Assembly (NCBI GenBank): GCA_019055375.1
Contig: JAHQIW010005536.1
Span: 186,001-250,000, forward strand
Source of the DNA: Parelaphostrongylus tenuis
Lineage: Eukaryota > Nematoda > Chromadorea > Rhabditida > Metastrongylidae
Reading direction: 5' to 3'
Length of the DNA stretch: 64,000 nucleotides
Within the stretch, counting starts at the first letter, position 1; the number at the start of each line of letters is the position of its first letter. Position numbers and translations under genes: made by a program. Of the stretch, positions 20,690 through 31,650 are shown one piece after another. The notes under the pieces are model-generated. The model was not told where the DNA came from, made no database searches, and was given only the letters and a program-made list of their open reading frames with translations.

Positions 20690-22610
20690 AAAACAAAGTA
20701 AATGCTACGATAAAAAATGTCTGAAAAACAGTGGTTGGAAAGTTTTTAAAAAATGGTAAAAAATTCACCCAACACAATACGTCTCCATTTGGTTCTTGTT
20801 TTCCTTCACGACCGTTTGGTTAAGGCACGGAACTTCATAACAAGTCCCAGTGGTAGCGAGGCTGCAAAAGTTTAGGTGCAATATCTTATCCCATGTAGGA
20901 CATTTGATGGCGTATACAAGGCGATACGAGTGCGCCGCTCTGTGCCTGCATGAAAGAACACCTAGATAAAAGTCAGATCGAAACTCTTTCAGATGCACAT
21001 AGGAGGTAAAGACATGCCTGTAATGAATTTGGGGTCGCAATGAGAATCTCAGAGCACAAAATGTAAACATCAGTGTGGAAAAACCCCTGATGCTCTATGA
21101 GTTAATTTCAAAAGCTCAGAAGACAGCAGAAGGGCCGAATGTTTGAACCTATGCATAGTTGAACGGTCGGTTCAACACAATAGGTGAACATTGATTTTTC
21201 TCATTAAACTGTCTTCAAACAGAAGAATAAACTGGATGGTTGGGTTTGGTTTGGTATAGTACATCATTTAGGTTGTGAGAAAGACGAACGTGCCGAAACA
21301 TATGCCACCGAAGTAGGGTGGAGATATACCAGTCTCGCGCAAGTTATGTTTACCTCGGATTGGTTCGGAAAGATGAAGTTGGCACGCAAGTGTCCATAAT
21401 AAATTCAATCTCATTCACCATACTAGTACTTCAACTGAACTAAAGCTTTCAGAACATCAGTGATCAGCTGAGAAATGAGACGAGAGCAGGGAGAGGACAA
21501 ACAAGTTAAAATAAACAAGCTTGCATTTTTTACCAACAAGAGCCGAACCTGACCTAAATCTTGATAAGTAGTAAGTTGATGCGTGAGCAAAGTAAATACG
21601 TTTGTAAAGGTAGCTCAAATTGCGATTACCGCAATTACTTTTGCACGGATCTTTTTAAAAAGTGTGTATCCCGCTCCAGTTTCGAAGGAACACGAGTATT
21701 TTCATGTAATGAAGCTATGTTGATAATGAAATAAGACATGTTCGAAAATTGAAAGCACAGAGAATTAAGTTATGGGTCAGAAAAGAGAGCAATAAATCTG
21801 TCCAAGGATAGCTCGCACCATCTCTCAGACGTTGATCTTTGAATGAAGATCTGGAAGTGCCTTATTGGATCTACACAATTTTAGCAGAAAACAACTCCAT
21901 CGGCGTTTGAGGACATATATGAATAAGACATATTCCATAAATGATAGCGTATCCCGAACGTCAACGGGCGAGAACACAGTGTACCAGATAAATTGTGGTC
22001 TTCTTTCTCCTTTGTTTGGCTGATTCGTTCAAAAGTTCGTTAATTCCATTGACTGCAGCTCACTGTGAAAGGCCCTTTCTACAATAATAACGCAATGAAG
22101 CACGGATTGTGTTTGTACCGTTGGACATGGCGGAGGCTTGTAACAGAGTGAAATTAAGACGAATAATATCTAGACCTTCAGTGGGAAAACCCCACTTAAG
22201 AAACTGTAATATTCCCATGATATGCATGTGAGTTATCTTATGATTGTCAAAATGACCCAGAACTTTGTTTCCAACCTAGTAATTCAGAAATTATTGCCAA
22301 ATGTCAACACACTGGCATCGTATGCGTGTGCAGTATTTTTAATTATCAAGTACCTATTGTTCTCTGACATTTATTCATTATGGTTGCTTGGCAATGTATA
22401 TATAATAAGAAAATATTGAGACTAAAAATTTTACATTTCAATGATTTTTGCACAACCTATTACAATTGACCGAACAACGGAAGCACTACGACTTTAAAGC
22501 AAACCAGCTTTTCTCTGCACGTAAGAGCAGTACATGTTTTGAAGCATATGAGTTTGCAGATTAAACCGTGAATCAATAGGTTGAGGAAGAAGTCCTGAGA
22601 AAACGCTTAT
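20690..22610. other. Intergenic DNA, no gene recognised
   Basis: Short open frames only. No RNA gene, tandem array or known repeat could be supported. Confidence 0.55.
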
Positions 22611-22624
22611 AAAACATCTATGCA

Positions 22625-23023
22625 CCTATTTCACAGGAACAAAGACAAAATAATAGTCAAAGTACTCCCCTTCAACTTCAAGCACTTCCTGCCACCTGTC
22701 CGGCAAAAGATCGATTCCATGAGCATAAAATTCCGATTTCTTGGTGTTGAAGAAATGAATGACGGAGTTGTCAAAGAGGGATTTCCTTTAGTCGCTCTAA
22801 GCACAGCTTGACGATTAACTTCTTCTGAATGGCCTGAACTCGGCTGATCGTTTCAACTTTATTCAATTTAGTCAAACATCTTGAACCACCTGTTCACCGT
22901 ACTTTAGCCAACTGTGTCTTCGCCTGAAGTTAGATTGATGCGATCACTTCCTACCGTTGTATTTGAACCCAACAACCATTTGTGTATCATCAACAACCTA
23001 ATTTGCTCGCTTGTTGACTCCAT
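22625..23023 (-). pseudogene. Internally deleted mariner transposase
   Basis: On the minus strand an ATG at 23,021-23,023 begins MESTSEQIRLLMIHKWLLG. After a stop come STVNRWFKMF and AVLRATKGNPSLTT (the second helix-turn-helix). The sequence then jumps directly to the mariner C-terminus FFNTKKSEFYAHGIDLLPD, RWQEVLEVEGEYF. The whole DD34D catalytic core is absent. Such end-retaining, core-deleted copies act as non-autonomous derivatives of mariner. Terminal inverted repeats could not be delimited. Confidence 0.75.
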
Positions 23024-23029
23024 CTTGAA

Positions 23030-23690
23030 TTAAGTAGATAAACCATTGACCAGTCAACGCGGCAAAAGACGGGCTTTAAAATAAGCCCCAAAAACACAAA
23101 AAGCAGCCGAAATCCGAAAAAGTTACAAACATTTTCTTAGAATGTTTTCTCGGCCTATTATGAAAGTGAAACAAGAGCATCGAAAATTATTCGGAGTAGA
23201 GTAAAAATGCCAATCAATTGGCGGAAAGGCGTTCGTCGCTTTGCAAATCGCGTTGAACACACGATTTTTTAATGCCGTCCCGAATGATTGATGACGTTTC
23301 CGATACTTTTGATTCATTTGAAGTACTAGTATGCTGCTTTTCTGTTATAGCCTCCCTGTGTCAGTTTCTAATCCTTCTGTGATCTGAAGTGTGATATTTG
23401 TAGGAAGGGAACATATTAAGAATTAAGCCTCGCTACGAGGTCACTTGGATTCGCGGTATATCCAAACTGGTTAGCGCCTATTGCTCTGATTCCATCAAAG
23501 TGAGGTTACACGCAGTCATAATCATCTCTAATCGAATGTTCATTTGCCCGCATCGTTGACAGGAGCGTGTACGAGATAATGAGATAAATTTATTGCTGGT
23601 TGAGCAATTCACTGCCATTGGGAATAAGATGTAGGCTTGTCAGCGGTGTGCTTTGCACCACAAGCGATTGACTAATCATAAATCAGCCGA
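23030..23690. other. Intergenic DNA, no gene recognised
   Basis: Includes a moderately GC-rich patch at 23,430-23,580 without a recognisable frame or repeat match in the window. Confidence 0.5.
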
Positions 23691-23694
23691 GGCG

Positions 23695-23935
23695 CTGGGG
23701 CCGCGTGGTTGTGATGCTCGTCGCGGTGCACGCGAGTCCTGAAAACTCACCCCTACGCTTTCCGTCAGTCAACATTTGAACGCATTATGGAACGCCACAG
23801 CCAGGATGTCCTCGGGATTGAAAGGAAGAGAGCTCTACCAGCATTCTACAACACTGGAGAAGAAGGGGAAAACCAATGCTAGAAGTAGTCGGATCCGCCC
23901 AGCGAAAAAGACAGTGTGAAAACAGATCAATGAAG
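23695..23935 (+). repeat. tRNA-like short repeat, family 3
   Basis: Begins gctggggccgcgtggttgtg, then atgctcgtcgcggtg, resembling the box A half of a leucine or serine tRNA. It shares its body (gaacgccacagcc, tcctcgggatt...ctctaccagcattc) and end (gtgaaaacagatcaatga) with 38,558-38,805. Another head-like copy starts near 35,600. Confidence 0.55.
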
Positions 23936-24049
23936 GGTTCAGAAACAGTATGATCAAGCAGCTTATTATCAAAGACAGTTCCTTGGACTTATTTCTTCAT
24001 CAAACGTTCCAGTGCGGTAGAATAGGCCGAATAAATGTGTGAGATAATA

Positions 24050-24310
24050 TGACATGAACTTGTCATGTCTGGCGCACTCCATTCATCCGCATGCTATCTA
24101 TGCGACCTTCCCCTCTCTGCCGTCGCATATATGATAGTATCACAGATATAGCCCCGCGATCATGTATATAAGCACGGCATTTCACTCCCGCAAGCACTTC
24201 ATTTCCTATGCCCGTCTAGAGCTGTCCTACGCTTGTGAGGAGCTCTTTGCTACCGGAGACACCCGCTGGACAACGAGCATTCTAGTACCGAACCACGAAG
24301 GTTTGCCAAT
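24050..24310 (+). promoter_or_regulatory. GC-rich island with a TATA-like box, possible promoter or LTR relic
   Basis: A stretch distinctly richer in GC than its surroundings, with tgtatataagcacgg near 24,165 and a gacatga/tcatgtc inverted pair near 24,053. It ends in an exon-like run followed by gtttgcc near 24,300. No coding family is recognised and no second LTR was found in the window. Confidence 0.25.
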
Positions 24311-24647
24311 TTCTTGAATTTCTAGTTGATATTATACTTCTTCATCAAAGCAGTTGAAAGAGCTTGCTACTACTAAATATGCTATTCAAAACTGTGATTC
24401 TATAATTTTATTTCAAAGGGAAAAGGCGGCTAGTAACAGTTACATAGCCTTTTTGAAGTTCAGTTGTTTTGGGCAGAGTAGTTCTGTACTAAAAGTGCAA
24501 ATCTTATGCTCAATTCTCATCAATAAAATCAATGCGATTCTTGGTCGATCAAATGGTGCACCCATAATCTAAAGAACTATTGAGACATATGGCTGCCTGA
24601 CTAAGTCCTTTAACGTTGGTTGTTGACAGCTGCGTTGCCTTATCCTT

Positions 24648-24866
24648 TTAAGGACCACAGTTGATAGGCAGGCGGCGTCGTGCCGTCGCTTGCAAGGCAC
24701 TCGCAGAGCGGATTGAGAATTTTGTGTTTCCTGCGTCTTTGTTGCCACAAGCGCCTTCATTCTCACGACAGGAGACACCGCCGCTACAGTAGGTGAGACC
24801 GTGAGGAAATTGCGAGTGAGAACAAAGGCGCAGGAGAGTACGCCTGACAAGGTTATGCGAAAACAA
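24648..24866 (-). CDS. Possible exon with cysteine-rich stretch
   Basis: The minus strand encodes LTYCSGGVSCRENEGACG in an open frame of 72 codons, in a GC-richer segment. The spaced cysteines recall secreted nematode cysteine-rich modules, but another frame is also open over the same bases (24,569-24,949) and splice sites are not convincing. No function is assigned. Confidence 0.22.
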   Translation of the reverse strand: MFSHNLVRRTLLRLCSHSQFPHGLTYCSGGVSCRENEGACGNKDAGNTKFSIRSASALQATARRRLPINCGP

Positions 24867-25104
24867 TTACGAAACAAAGTTTGTTTCTCAAAAATGATTC
24901 TGGATGTTGCAATACAATGGAATCTTTTGACTATGTGGTCCATGAGCATTATTCATCGCTTCTATCGACCGCTTTCAATAGACCCGCTCAAAATGTCATA
25001 ATCTGGCACGGATATAACATGCTTTGAGCTTGTTAAACAATGTAAAAATAACATGTTAGATCCTTATCACATTATATTATTCATTGCTGCAATTTTTGTC
25101 ATTC

Positions 25105-25200
25105 CACCTCTGTCATTATCATTATCATCATTATCATTAGAATTATCACTATCATCATCATTATCAGTGCCATTATCACAATCATTATTCATCACAATAC
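25105..25200 (+). repeat. ATC-rich microsatellite
   Basis: Imperfect repeats of ttatca / atcatc units next to the left end of the foldback element. A second array of atcat-type units lies at 25,840-25,932. Confidence 0.8.
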
Positions 25201-25222
25201 TTCTGCTATTGACTGCTTTTTT

Positions 25223-25716
25223 ACAGACCCGCTCAAAAGATTTAATCTGATAAGGATACTACTTGTTTTGAGCCGAAAGGTCTAGTGCTATATAGGCGTC
25301 TATTTCGTCCTATTGGGACTCATCAGTAGCACCCTCCCTCGGTTCCGTCGATCCCTTAAGGTGAAACAATCCTCTAAAGGAATTGGCGCCGAGTAAAACT
25401 AACCACCCAAAGTAGGATGATGGTATTAACTGACTTTGAGCGGGTCTGTAAAAAAAGCAGTCGATAGCAGAAGTATAGTTCATTTTAAAAGCCGCAAGCT
25501 CGACTGCCGGTCACCCACAAAGTCAGGTAATACCATCATCCTACTTTGAGTGCTTAGTTTTTACTCGGCGCCGATTCCTTTAGAGGATTATTTCACCTCA
25601 ACGGATCGACGGAACCGAGGGAGGGTGCTACTGATGAGTCCCAATAGGACGAAATAGGCGCCTATATAGCACTAGATCTATCGACTCAAAACAAGTAATA
25701 TCCTTATCAGATTATA
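25223..25716. mobile_element. Foldback element FB-1
   Basis: Long inverted arms: about 25,244-25,437 pairs with 25,520-25,715. They share gtgctatataggcg, cgtcctattgggactcatca, gtagcaccctccctcggttc and ggcgccgagtaaaa. The terminal acagacccgctcaaaa motif at 25,223 recurs inverted at 25,435-25,455, with extended similarity (cttctgcta..gactgctttttt), so one element end lies in the middle and the structure looks like a nested or rearranged copy. Relatives: 48,230-48,668 (complete) and fragments at 9,780-10,200, 24,966-25,040, 39,075-39,215 and 62,668-62,850. No coding capacity. Confidence 0.75.
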
Positions 25717-25839
25717 TCATCACAATCATTACCGAATTGAAATATGATTGATTTTATCAGCTACAAGTTCTATTATTGGTCAGCAATGTCTAGCGCCGTA
25801 TAAATACCCTCACATCACACCTCGCAAAGAGCTCAAAAC

Positions 25840-25932
25840 AGTGAAAATTATTATCGCTATCATAATCATGATCATGATCGTCAGCACAATCATAATCGCT
25901 ACCGTGATCATTATCGTCATCGTTATCATTTA
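25840..25932 (+). repeat. Interrupted atcatn microsatellite
   Basis: Runs of atcat/atcgt hexamer-like units (catgatcatgatcgtc, attatcgtcatcgttatcat). It follows FB-1 by about 120 bp. Confidence 0.75.
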
Positions 25933-25934
25933 AT

Positions 25935-26615
25935 TATGTAGTTTTTGCGCTGCGGCATTGAAGATGTAGATGGTATATGGAAGATATAGATGTTCTTTCT
26001 ACTAAGTTATCTCTGAAAAAGCTTTTTCAATGAGATTTCATCATTTTATGATGGCAATGCTCTCTCAAAACCTGGATTCGTCTCCTCGAATCCTTTATGC
26101 TGCCTGGCGTCTATTTTTTCACTAGATATTCCGCCCCCTCTCGGGGAGCGGCGCCATTACAGTAGCCGAGGAAATGTCACGTCGTGCGGAGGAGGACGAA
26201 ACATTCTACATGGTCCTTAGAGGGTTATGTCGTAGAAATAGTCGTAGCAGAGTGGCGACGTTAGTGATATAGTGCTAGTAGCGCCCTAATGTGGTTTTAA
26301 CGAAGGGTTAAACTCTCACCTGGGGTGAATTACCTCGAATTTAGTATGCCATTCAACATCTTTGATATATGATTGTAATCACGCCTCTAAAAAGATTTGA
26401 AAAAATGGTATAAGATTGTATAGCAGAACAATTAGTCAGGCTGTTGTCTACACTGAATCTGGTTAACTTTTTTAGTTCAAGCTTTCCTCACCTTCACCAC
26501 TGGTACCTTCTCACTTTTTTTCAAGTTTGTTCAAAGCTAACGTCCATGGCATGCATGTAGTGATGAGTTGAGAGCGTTCTTAGATGGATGTTTTGGGTTT
26601 TGAGACAAAAGAAGT
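25935..26615. other. Intergenic DNA, no gene recognised
   Basis: A GC-richer patch at 26,130-26,300 (ctctcggggagcggcgcc) shows no supportable frame. The rest is AT-rich without recognisable features. Confidence 0.5.
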
Positions 26616-26621
26616 GACTTA

Positions 26622-26969
26622 TTTCAATAGATCCTTTCATTATTATTTGAGCCAACTTGTCATGTGGTCTGGTAAGGGCTCTCGTACAGCCCGTTACACG
26701 TCTTTCGTCCTTACAGACTCGTCATCCGGGCAGAACCCGTCGTGTTTGATCTTTTCATAGTCAGTTCTCTCGGGAGCTTCACACTTCTTATAGAGAGTCA
26801 TCGAAGACGAAGGCTTTACAGTCCATGCCAAGTGAAACCTTAACCCAACACAGAGTATCGAACACTCGACTGCTCTTTGGCTGGTACTTTTATCACAATT
26901 ATACCTTTACTTCGAGTGCTTCGTTTAGACCACGCTCAAATTTCAATAGATCCTTTCATTATTATTTGA
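26622..26969. mobile_element. Unclassified insertion flanked by a near 30-bp direct repeat
   Basis: The direct repeat tttcaatagatcctttcatt plus attatttga occurs at about 26,624-26,652 and 26,940-26,968. The part after the left repeat (gccaacttgtcatgtggtct and on to about 26,740) matches 40,705-40,800. The right end reads gcttcgtttagaccacgctc, close to the FB-1 terminus tagacccgctcaaa. Confidence 0.5.
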
Positions 26970-26974
26970 CTTAT

Positions 26975-27760
26975 CTTAATAAAAAAGATAATTTCGTTTT
27001 TGCGAGGATGTGACTTTCTCGTTGAAACGTAGGGAACTTTTGAATAGATGGGCGTTTTCTCTTTACTAGAACCATCAGAAATCTCTTACGTGAATTTCGT
27101 TATTTTAGAATGATTACGTCTTTTCGAAACATTGATTTCCAATGAAATTCTCTTATTTCAATTCTAAAGCGCCCCAATGGCAATTGCTTAGCTTTCGATG
27201 CGGCGATCGGTGGGGGAAATTTCATGCATTCGGTCCGCGACGTGTTTATTAGAATTTTTCTAGCATGTTTCTTGTTCCCCCAAAAATTGTATGCCTAGCA
27301 AGATACTGATTAAAGTAGTGGAGTTTCGTCCAGTGAGAGCAGATTAAATTTTCGGTTGCGTTGTTGATATTCTCGGCTGCTACGGTTTCCTAATGAAAAC
27401 AACAACTTTTGGATTCAAATCTGGCATAAGAAATGTTCGACTGAGTTTTAGGTGGTGAGTGAAATTTCAAAAACAATTGGTGATGAAATGATGATGTCAG
27501 TGAAGCTATGCAATCTGAAGTGAGAATATATATGCAAATATGAGAAATTGCTCATTAAAAGCCTGCACTGGTCGTTGTTTGTAAGTGAATCTCTGACGCA
27601 AATTCTCAAACAAAAAGCATTGACACTAATAATGATTGTGATCACAAGACAGGACAGAGAAGAAGTGAAAATGATAGGTTATCTTGCATGTTAGCTAAAG
27701 AATAAGGAATTTCAAGACCTCTTCTACTGCTCAATCAACCCGTTTGCTGCGGCGGTGTAC
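26975..27760. other. Intergenic DNA, no gene recognised
   Basis: A GC-rich spot at 27,170-27,250 has no convincing frame. Nothing else was found. Confidence 0.5.
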
Positions 27761-27769
27761 CAGGTCAGG

Positions 27770-28810
27770 TACGCGATTGTTATTCAAAGGCCTTTCTTGC
27801 TGGACAAAATTTTCTCTCAGACTTCTGAGAGTCATTCGGCTGCTCAATTCTCTGCAATTTCAACAAAAGAAGTGTTTTGAAAAAATTGCTCCCAGAGTTG
27901 TAGCAGCAAAAATAAAAATATGTTTCACACTAAGACTGCTTTGTTTAGTCTGCTGAGATCTGGGATAGCTTTTCGCAAGACTCTTAAGAGTCATTCGATA
28001 GCCCAAATCTCTGACATTTCACGACAACAATTGCTTTTAGAAAGGTTATCACATAGCGCTGTAATAGCGAGAAGAAGATTGCGTTTCACATCCTGTTATT
28101 CGCGCGTTTCTCGTACTTCGTATAGGCATTATTGGTATTCATAAGCTAGTCTATGTTAAAGGCACTTTGTCGCTACAAAATGATTAAATATCACAGAGGG
28201 TACTTTTATAAAGGTATTCTTAGCAAAGAGACCAAACAAATGTCAAAAAAATCTGATGTTTCTATGGACAACGCATCCTTGCTAAAAGAGCATTTCTCAA
28301 AGTGTTAAACAGTTTTTCATCATAATATCTACGTTTCTGTGGTCATCTGATGGCTCAAGAAATGCTAGGTTTTATACAAATCTTGTTATGTAGAAAACTC
28401 TCATAATGTGCCTTACTAAAGAAAAAAATAGCAAGTGTTTTTGCTGCATTTAGTCCGTTGTTTGTACTTCACAGAAGGCGTTGCTGACAGATTTTCAGAA
28501 AATTTCTTTGCTACGAAAAGATAGAATACTACCGCGGGGACTTCTGAAAGCGTATTTCCACTGGAAAAAGACGCTCAGTTATCAAAAAAAATCTCTACTT
28601 ACCAGTGCGACCATATGGTAAGAGCGTATTTCGAAAATACGTTTCCTGTCTAGTATAATTTTCAAAAAGAAGTCGAACACAGGATTTTATAGTATGCAAA
28701 AGAAGTAAACTTGATAGAACTCGCATTTATCCTTTTGTGGAGCAGCTTTTCACAAAGAGTGTATTTTTCTTACTCATATCGAAATTTCTTAGTGACTTTG
28801 TAGATGTTCT
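27770..28810 (+). repeat. Diverged tandem units of a dispersed repeat
   Basis: About four to five units of roughly 160-300 bp recur. Typical parts are agagtcattcg..gc.caaatctctg, then a variable stretch, then an agcgctgtaa-like core and gtttcacac. Clear units lie at 27,820-27,935 and 27,980-28,095. Similar cores are found at 9,125, 42,580, 42,745, 43,748, 53,985 and 55,280. This appears to be an abundant non-coding repeat of the genome; its nature is unknown. Confidence 0.45.
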
Positions 28811-28856
28811 CCTCACAGGTAGACACATCCAACTTTCGAAGTAATTAGTACGTTGT

Positions 28857-29580
28857 TTGAACTTCGCAACGGGATTCCTTGGCAATTATGTAGTGAAAAT
28901 TAGGTGGTCAAAGCATTTCGTCCTCACAAAAAAGTGGAATGCAAAGGAAATTTTAGCAGGTAATTCCAATGAGAAAAGCGCCACGAATCCTAACAATCTG
29001 TACATTTTACTAAGAAAACGGGGTCTTTTGGAAATTATCTCTTTTTTCAACTATTTCGAGTTTGAACTATTCTTAGAGGATGAGATGGTCTTTTTCAACT
29101 CATCCTTCTCTCGATTGCCTTAATTAATTTTGTTCTTCAATCATTTTCCATACATCGAGTATATGCCGCTTGAAGAAGTTAACTGGTTTCTTGCAGCTAA
29201 GTTTTAATTCGTTGAAAACCTCTCAACGTCATCAGTGTAGAGCAAGATCCTGAGCAGCGAAAACATTCGTTGACCACCCATCGACAATCTCTTCATCAGT
29301 ATTCTCTTAAAAGTGCAATACACTACAATATTGGTTGGAGTTTGGAAAGTTTTCTCTTAGTAAAAGCTTGTGAAGATTAGGCAGACCCGAAATTTCCTCA
29401 CTTGACCACTACCGAAGGCACACTTCCGAGGACAATGAATGTCGAGTGAGAATAATGAGCAAACATGCAGTACGCTTAGTAGTTTTCTCGAAAATGCGTC
29501 TGGTTTTTAGCACAGTGTTTCTGCGTAACGCAAAAATTTTGACTCCTATATAATAATTATACATCACTGCGCCAATGTCG
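28857..29580. other. Intergenic DNA, one short open frame of unknown meaning
   Basis: An 88-codon plus-strand frame at 28,857-29,123 has no recognisable motif and starts in repeat-like sequence. No feature is supported beyond it. Confidence 0.45.
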
Positions 29581-29582
29581 AC

Positions 29583-31140
29583 TGTCATCTCGTTGATCGT
29601 CGAGTGATCCGAGCGGGGTACCAGAACACTTCCACTTTTCCCTGTGTCCTGCAAGAGTAGCCCAGTGGGTTCTCCTCGCTCTAGGAATTCGCCGAGCGTC
29701 ATATCTCTCTTCTATACTTTTGATGAGAAAATCGGATCAACGGGTCGGTGATCTTCCTATAGAGCGCCTGATGCTGAGGAATCCAGTCGACAACGGCTCC
29801 TGTCCATCGGTTGTCGTTGAAGTGCATCACGTGTCCGGCCCACTTTTTTTCAATATCCTGGCGTGTAGAACGGCCGTCCCTGATTTTCGATCGTTGACGT
29901 AAGTCGGAATTTCAGATCCTTTCTCTCATTTGCGGGATACGGGATACTCCTAGCATCGACCATTCGACTGCACGTTCAAAAACGCCAAATGATCTTTAAT
30001 CCTGCTTACTTAGGGACGAGTTTCTGCTGCATAGTCTAGTGCGGGGATGAATGTCGAGTCGAAAAGATGGTCACGGAATTGGATGTACTTTTTCCTCTTC
30101 ACTACATCTTTGATGCTCTTGAACTTTCCCCAAGCTGCTCGTTTCCTCCTGCTCAACTCTGGAGCTAGGTCGTTCATCATGTTGATTTGACGTAACTGGA
30201 GAATTCAAAAATTATTATCCTTTGAGAGTGAATAGGGCATTCAAAATCCATGCGTCCCTCATGAACACCTTTTTCGTTGGATTTAGTTGAAGACTATTCT
30301 CTCTACAGGCGTTGTCGAAATCGGTCAACATTCGTTCCGCTTGGCTGATGCTTGGTGTTATGAGGACAATATCATCAGCAAAGCAAGGATGGTTCAATAG
30401 TAGACCGTCAATTTTCACTCCCATATCGTCCCATTATAATGTTCGCGTGACGTTTTTGAAGGTGGCAGTGAATAATTCTGGAGAAATTGTATCGCCTTGT
30501 CGAACCCCGTTCTTACGTCGATGGCGATATTGTTGTGGAATGTAGATGCTTTGATCGTGAAATCTCTATAAAGCTCACAAATGATCATTATGTTCCGATT
30601 AGGGGCACCCTGGTTATCCAGAGCCTCTATAACAGCTTCTGTTTCCACTGAATGAAGACTTCTTGTCAGATCGATGATAGTGAGACAGAGTGGTTGTTCG
30701 TACTCTCGTGAAACTTCAGTCGAGTCTTGTAATTGTGTGGATGTGGTCTAGCGTAATAAGTCCTTTTCGGAACACTGCTTGTTCGCATTTATGTCCTTCG
30801 TCCAGTGTTCTGTCAATCCTGTTTAGAATGGCTCGAATGAAAAACTCTTAAGTTTATAGACAAAGGACAGCAGGCAGATTGTGCTATAATTGATTATCAC
30901 ATGAAGGAGACCCTTCTCGAACAACAACGCTTTCTTGCTGGTTTTTCACTGAATGGAAACCTTGCATCTGACGGGTAGCGAGTGAAGAACCGAGCCAAGG
31001 TGTTGATGAGAATTGGCGGTGGGTGCTCTTTGTTTTTTCGCGATGTAGCAGCGAGAATGAAATTGATTTTCCCAATCGGCGCATTCTGGCTCATTCTTCC
31101 GGGAACACAGCATTTTCCTAGTGCATTTACAATCATTCAA
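29583..31140 (-). mobile_element. Decayed RTE-clade LINE
   Basis: Aligns along its length with the copies at 19,494 and 60,799. The 3' part reproduces the WATLA...W region, the middle keeps RLLNHPCFADDIVLI-like residues as motif C, and the 5' part (31,085-30,900) shows HxNTLARxFTRY. Many stops and frameshifts make it the third most intact of the four copies. The 3' end resembles ctgtc..ctcgttgatcg near 29,583. No target-site duplication was identified. Confidence 0.85.
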
Positions 31141-31599
31141 TAGCTTAAATTTTGCCAGTCATAATCCTGTGCTTGTTCTTATAGAGTGCTCTTTGAATAC
31201 GTCGTAAAAATGAGAATAAAATCAAGCTTCACATTTGACGCCCAATTTTTGTCGGCTGGGATGTGTATGTGCTATGTGTATGTGATCCCGCAACATTGGC
31301 AACGGCACTAGAGCGGCTAGAATCTGTGGATGACTTCTAAAGAAGCTTTTCATTTTGGTTACAACGGCGTACTAGAAATTCTTTTTCGAAATGAATTTCA
31401 GTATCAACATTTCCATGATTTAGGTTATTTAGTGGAATTCGAAAGTTTGAAAAAAATAAAAAACTTTGCCCTCAAATGATTATGAAAGGATTTGCGATAG
31501 CAGAACAGTAGTGTTCATATACGTGATCTCACATTTTCGTATTTCTTCTCTTCTTCTGTTGCAAAATTGTTAGACTTTATGACCATTTTCATGCCGCTT

Positions 31600-31650
31600 T
31601 TGTTTTCAGGCTTTCAGCGAAGTTCACTTTGGTGCGATAGTGCGATTCAT
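31600..31650 (+). promoter_or_regulatory. Acceptor-type site upstream of the first coding exon
   Basis: tgttttcag ends at 31,609, some 41 bases before the ATG at 31,651. In nematodes such an acceptor upstream of the first coding exon may be a spliced-leader addition site, or the end of a 5' UTR intron. A second, weaker option is the ctttcag ending at 31,617. Confidence 0.4.

Noticed and set aside
25105..25932. CRISPR-like array
   Set aside because: The repeats are short ATC-type microsatellites and inverted foldback arms with no regular spacers, and the sequence is eukaryotic.
28857..29123. 88-codon plus-strand frame as a gene
   Set aside because: It begins in repeat-like DNA, has no recognisable motif or splice border and has no second copy to test conservation.
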